The notes under the pieces are model-generated. The model had not been told where the DNA came from. It saw nothing but the letters and a program-made list of their open reading frames with translations, and made no database searches. A stretch of 64,000 nucleotides of DNA from Alphaproteobacteria bacterium (GTDB lineage Bacteria; Pseudomonadota; Alphaproteobacteria; Caulobacterales; Maricaulaceae), in contig WGNG01000006.1 in the NCBI GenBank assembly GCA_016124675.1, forward strand, positions 51,393 through 115,392, read 5' to 3'. The position numbers were made by a program, and so were the translations under genes. Of this stretch, positions 60,842 to 64,000 are shown one piece after another (position 1 is the first letter of the stretch; every line of letters starts with the position of its first letter).

Positions 60842-62431
60842 CTAAGCTGCTGACTTGTCCGCCTGCAGGATCAGCTTGCGGTAGTCGTTTAGGTCGCCGT
60901 CATAGCGCGTCGCCCTGCCATCCTTGACCAGCCAGAGCTGATCGGCCGTGCCTTCGGCGAGATAGACGTCGTGGGTGATCAGCACCACCGCGCCGCTATA
61001 ATCGTTGAGCGCGTAGATCAGCGCTTCGCGGCTGTCGATATCGAGGTGCGAGGTCGGCTCGTCAAGGATCAGGATATGCGGCTTCTCCATGGCCATCAGG
61101 CCGAGCAGAAGCCGCACCTTCTCGCCGCCGGACAGCTTCTCGATCCTGGTCTCCACCTTTTCGTGGGAGAAGCCCATGGCGGCGGCGGCGGCGCGCTGTT
61201 TGGCCGGCGGCGTATCCTTGGGCAGGGCGTCGCGCACATGGTCGAGAACCGTCTCGCCCGATCGCAGCTCATCCATCTGGTCCTGCGAGAAATAACCGAT
61301 GCGCAGCGAACGCGGCGCCACCCGGTCGCCCGATATGAGCTCCAGGCGCTTGGCGATGGATTTGACCAGAGTGGTCTTGCCCTGGCCATTGGCGCCGACA
61401 ATGGCGATGCGGTCTTCCGGATCGAGGCGCAGATCAACGCCCCTCAGGATCACCGCATCCTCGCCATATCCCACCGAAGCATCACGCAGCTGCAGGAGCG
61501 GCGGGGACAGCTTGTCGGTGGAGGTGGGGAAGGAGAATGGCGTCGTGCGCTCTTCCAGCGGCACGGTAATCTCCTGCATCTTCTCCAGCATCTTCACGCG
61601 CGACTGGGCCTGGGTCGCCTTGGACGCCTTGGCGCGGAAGCGGTCGATGAAGGCCTGCAGATGGGCGCGGTCAGCCTCCTGCTTGGCGCGTTGGCTTTCC
61701 AGCAGCGCCGTCTTGGCCGCACGCAGGCGCAGCCAGGCGTCATACCCGCCCGGCGAGATGGACAGCTGCTTGTGCTCCAGCGCCATGGTGTGGGTGACGC
61801 AGCGGTTCAGCATCTCCCGGTCGTGGGAGACCATCAGCACCGTATAGGGATATTTCTTCAGATAGCTCTCCAGCCAGGCCGCGCCTTCGAGATCGAGATA
61901 GTTGGTCGGCTCGTCCAGGAGGAGGAGGTCAGGCTCGGAGAACAATACACCCGCGATGGCGGCGCGCATGCGCCAGCCGCCGGAAAACTCCCGCGTCGGG
62001 CGGTGAAGATCGGCGTTGGTGAAGCCCAGCCCCATCAGCACATCCGCAGCGCGCGCCTCGGCTGACCAGGCGTCGATATCGGCCAGACGCATGTGGATCT
62101 CGCCGATCCGGTCGGCGTCCATGGCCGTTTCGGCTTCCTGCATCAGGGCGTGGCGTTCAAGGTCGGTGGCGAGCACCACCTCGAGAATCGTCTCGTCCGA
62201 CGGCTCGACCTCCTGCGCGACCCAGCCCATGCGCGCGCCCTTGTTCAGACGGATCGCGGAGTCCGGCGACGGGCTCTCGATCTCCTCGCGGATGAGGCCG
62301 AGCAGGGTGGACTTGCCCGTGCCGTTTCGCCCGACAAGGCCCACTTTCCAGCCGCTGGAAATCTGCACGGACGCATTCTCGAACAGAGAGCGCGCGCCAA
62401 TGCGGTAATCGAGATTTGTGATCGTGAGCAT
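60842..62431 (-). CDS. ABC-F family ATPase
   Basis: 529 residues from ATG 62431. Two ABC domains without membrane segments: Walker A GRNGTGKSTLLG, signature EFSGGWRMRAA and Walker B LLLLDEPTNYLD in the first; GANGQGKTTLVK, LSGGEKVRLLLG and ILILDEPTSHLDI in the second. The inter-domain linker (about 240-300, ending MLEKMQEITVPLEER) is basic and helical, as in ABC-F proteins. These act on ribosomes as translation factors or antibiotic-resistance proteins. The specific subgroup cannot be fixed by eye. Confidence 0.93.
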   Translation of the reverse strand: MLTITNLDYRIGARSLFENASVQISSGWKVGLVGRNGTGKSTLLGLIREEIESPSPDSAIRLNKGARMGWVAQEVEPSDETILEVVLATDLERHALMQEAETAMDADRIGEIHMRLADIDAWSAEARAADVLMGLGFTNADLHRPTREFSGGWRMRAAIAGVLFSEPDLLLLDEPTNYLDLEGAAWLESYLKKYPYTVLMVSHDREMLNRCVTHTMALEHKQLSISPGGYDAWLRLRAAKTALLESQRAKQEADRAHLQAFIDRFRAKASKATQAQSRVKMLEKMQEITVPLEERTTPFSFPTSTDKLSPPLLQLRDASVGYGEDAVILRGVDLRLDPEDRIAIVGANGQGKTTLVKSIAKRLELISGDRVAPRSLRIGYFSQDQMDELRSGETVLDHVRDALPKDTPPAKQRAAAAAMGFSHEKVETRIEKLSGGEKVRLLLGLMAMEKPHILILDEPTSHLDIDSREALIYALNDYSGAVVLITHDVYLAEGTADQLWLVKDGRATRYDGDLNDYRKLILQADKSAA

Positions 62432-62530
62432 GGGGCGGGGTTTAACGATCACCGCGCACAGCGCAATGGGGCCGATTGGATGGCTTGCATCCGATGCGGG
62501 AAAAATGCAGGCCGGTCTGCCTGCGTCAGG

Positions 62531-63754
62531 CTAAAGGGCGCCCTGGTCTGAGCGCCGCAGCCAGTCCGCCGCGCCCCTGGCCGCCGCGACGCCGCTGGCA
62601 AAGCTCGCCTGCAACAGATATCCGCCCGTCGGCGCTTCCCAGTCGAGCATTTCTCCGGCCACGAACACGCCGGGCAGCGGCTTGAGCATGAAGCGCTCGT
62701 CAACTGAGCCGCGCGCGATGCCGCCAGCACTTGAAATCGCCCGCTCAAGCCCCTGGACGCCCCTCAGCGTGATGGGCAGCGCCTTGATGCGCGCGGCCAG
62801 CGCTTGCGGCTCGCGCGGCGTCTCGCCCGCTTCGCGCAGCAGCGCAGCGGCAAGCGGCGAAAGCCGGGCCTGCTTGCGCAGCATGCTGGAGAGGGACTGG
62901 CCGGACCTGGCGGCTGCGAACCGTTTCGCCAATACGTCCGCGCAAATGTCCGGCGCGAGATCGAGTGTGAGCACGGCCTTGCCGTCTCGCTCGATCGCGG
63001 TTCGCAAGCCGGCGCCCAATGCATAGATCGCCCCGCCTTCCACGCCATAGGCCGTGATCATGGCTTCACCACGGATCGTCCGCCCGCCATGGCTGAAGCA
63101 TGCGGGCTTGAGCGGCGCGCCGGCGAAGCGCTCCCTGAACAGGGCCGACCAGCCGGCGTCAAAGCCGGCATTGGCAGGCTTGAAAGGCATGACCCCGACG
63201 CCGTGCGCTTCGAGCCAGCCGCTCCATTCGCCCGTAGACCCCAGACGCGGCCAGCTCGCCCCGCCCAGCGCCAGGATCACCGCATCGGCCTCCACCGGCC
63301 GCTCCACGCCCTCCGGTCCGGCGATCAGGAGGCCGCCCGCAGCATCAAAGCCCCGCCAGGTGTGGCGGACATGGATGGCAACGCCCAGTGCATCCAGCCT
63401 TGCCAGCCAGGCGCGCAAGAGCGGCGAGGCCTTCATGGATCTTGGAAACACCCGGCCGCTGGAGCCGGTGAACACCGTCTGGCCCAACCCTTCGCACCAC
63501 GCGATCAGGTCAGACGGCGCAAAGGCGCGAATGGCAGGCTCCAGCCAGTCCCGGGCGGCGCCATAGCGGTGCAAAAAGGGCTCCAGCGCCTCTGTATGCG
63601 TCAGGTTCAGCCCGCCCCGGCCCGCCAGCAGGAATTTGCGCGCCACGCTTGGCATGCGCTCATAGACATGGACAGCGAAACCTTCGCCTGCGAGGCGCTC
63701 CGCCGCGATCAGGCCTGAAGGACCTGCCCCGATAATGGCGATGCGGCGGGTCAC
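62531..63754 (-). CDS. HI0933-like FAD-dependent flavoprotein (TIGR03862-type)
   Basis: 407 residues. FAD-binding RRIAIIGAGPSGLIAAERLAG, FLLAGRGGLNLTHTE, FTGSSGRVFPRSMKASPLLRAWL, LALGGASWPRLGSTGEW and the C-terminal VFVAGEMLDWEAPTGGYLLQASFASG are diagnostic. It is a distant relative of the flavoprotein at 51204, with the same overall size and ends. Cytoplasmic; function not established. It starts at ATG 63754, beyond which no gene is visible to the window end. Confidence 0.92.
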   Translation of the reverse strand: MTRRIAIIGAGPSGLIAAERLAGEGFAVHVYERMPSVARKFLLAGRGGLNLTHTEALEPFLHRYGAARDWLEPAIRAFAPSDLIAWCEGLGQTVFTGSSGRVFPRSMKASPLLRAWLARLDALGVAIHVRHTWRGFDAAGGLLIAGPEGVERPVEADAVILALGGASWPRLGSTGEWSGWLEAHGVGVMPFKPANAGFDAGWSALFRERFAGAPLKPACFSHGGRTIRGEAMITAYGVEGGAIYALGAGLRTAIERDGKAVLTLDLAPDICADVLAKRFAAARSGQSLSSMLRKQARLSPLAAALLREAGETPREPQALAARIKALPITLRGVQGLERAISSAGGIARGSVDERFMLKPLPGVFVAGEMLDWEAPTGGYLLQASFASGVAAARGAADWLRRSDQGAL

Positions 63755-63800
63755 GCTTCCGGGTCCTGTCAGACGGTGGCAAACGGGATTCTAGACGGGT

Positions 63801-63867
63801 CTGGGTCACGCTTCATCGGCGTTCGCCCCGTACCAGCAGCCCAAGCCGCTAAGCGAGAGTGACCCAG
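63801..63867. repeat. inverted repeat in the right-end intergenic region
   Basis: CTGGGTCACGCTT (63801-63813) and AAGCGAGAGTGACCCAG (63851-63867) are inverted copies with a four-base insertion. They resemble terminal repeats of an insertion-sequence remnant, but no transposase is visible between them. The identity is uncertain. Confidence 0.4.
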
Positions 63868-63936
63868 CCCCCTGATCCGGGCCGTGAGTTAGTAGAGTCT
63901 GTTCGCCTTTCTTTCTGGGTTGATGTGTTTGGTCAA

Positions 63937-63980
63937 GGCCCGGTGAGCGGAGCTTGCGCGTAGCTCAAGCGAGCCGGGCC
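63937..63980. repeat. REP-like stem-loop near the right edge
   Basis: GGCCCGG (63937-63943) and CCGGGCC (63974-63980) pair perfectly, with an inner GCTTG/CAAGC stem. The region 63755-64000 has no gene. This looks like a repetitive extragenic palindrome, but only one copy is in the window. Confidence 0.45.
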
Positions 63981-64000
63981 GGGGGTGACGGGTTCGCTCG

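Noticed and set aside
63860..63880. Ninth copy of the dispersed palindrome (CCCCTGATCCGGG)
   Set aside because: The right arm does not match CAGGGG and the flank lacks GATGGCGG, so it is likely chance.

Overview
The window is GC-rich DNA from an aerobic alphaproteobacterium. The complete cbb3 oxidase operon with its assembly genes, the gene styles and the very high GC fit a marine Hyphomonadales/Maricaulales-type organism. This placement is an inference, because no rRNA or tRNA is present.

Region 1 (about 1-14.7 kb) is an accessory locus of small exported proteins. It mixes cysteine-rich Sel1/Hcp-like repeat proteins, a TPR protein, a tandem PPC-like protein and a recurring domain I do not recognise. 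That domain opens with Cys-Ala-x-x-Tyr and closes with Cys-Asp/Arg-x(3)-Gly-Phe/His-x-Pro. Most of the genes are paralogous and show fusion, tandem duplication and decay. Two carry a single in-frame stop (TAG at 5527, TGA at 10103) and one a one-base frameshift near 665. A palindrome of the form CCCCTG-N2-CAGGGGAT recurs eight times between these genes, usually a few bases after a stop codon.

Region 2 (14.7-27.8 kb) holds a LuxR-type response regulator convergent with a membrane histidine kinase, a TPMT-like methyltransferase overlapping a MATE exporter, a TetR/hydrolase pair with a likely operator, YqgE, a peroxiredoxin, a lipoprotein penicillin-acylase-type Ntn hydrolase, katG and a DUF2189 membrane protein.

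Region 3 (27.8-37.5 kb) is the complete ccoNOQP-ccoGHIS set, with a divergent TauE/SafE-like membrane protein and a SOUL haem-binding protein.

Region 4 (37.5-49.7 kb) is the metabolic highlight. Two giant adjacent genes encode bifunctional malonyl-CoA reductase (Mcr) and trifunctional propionyl-CoA synthase (Pcs), the signature enzymes of the first half of the 3-hydroxypropionate bi-cycle. Upstream on the same strand lie a BLUF blue-light sensor, a BciB-like divinyl-chlorophyllide reductase homologue and an alpha/beta hydrolase. Together they suggest a photoheterotroph that may co-assimilate CO2 through malonyl-CoA, 3-hydroxypropionate and propionyl-CoA.

Region 5 (49.7-64 kb) contains a UbiB/AarF-type kinase-like protein and an HI0933-type flavoprotein. 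Next comes a TetR-controlled divergent module: two exported sulfatases on one side, and two GSTs, a double DsbA-fold protein and a formylglycine-generating enzyme on the other. The window ends with an ABC-F ATPase, a second HI0933-type flavoprotein and hairpin-rich intergenic DNA.
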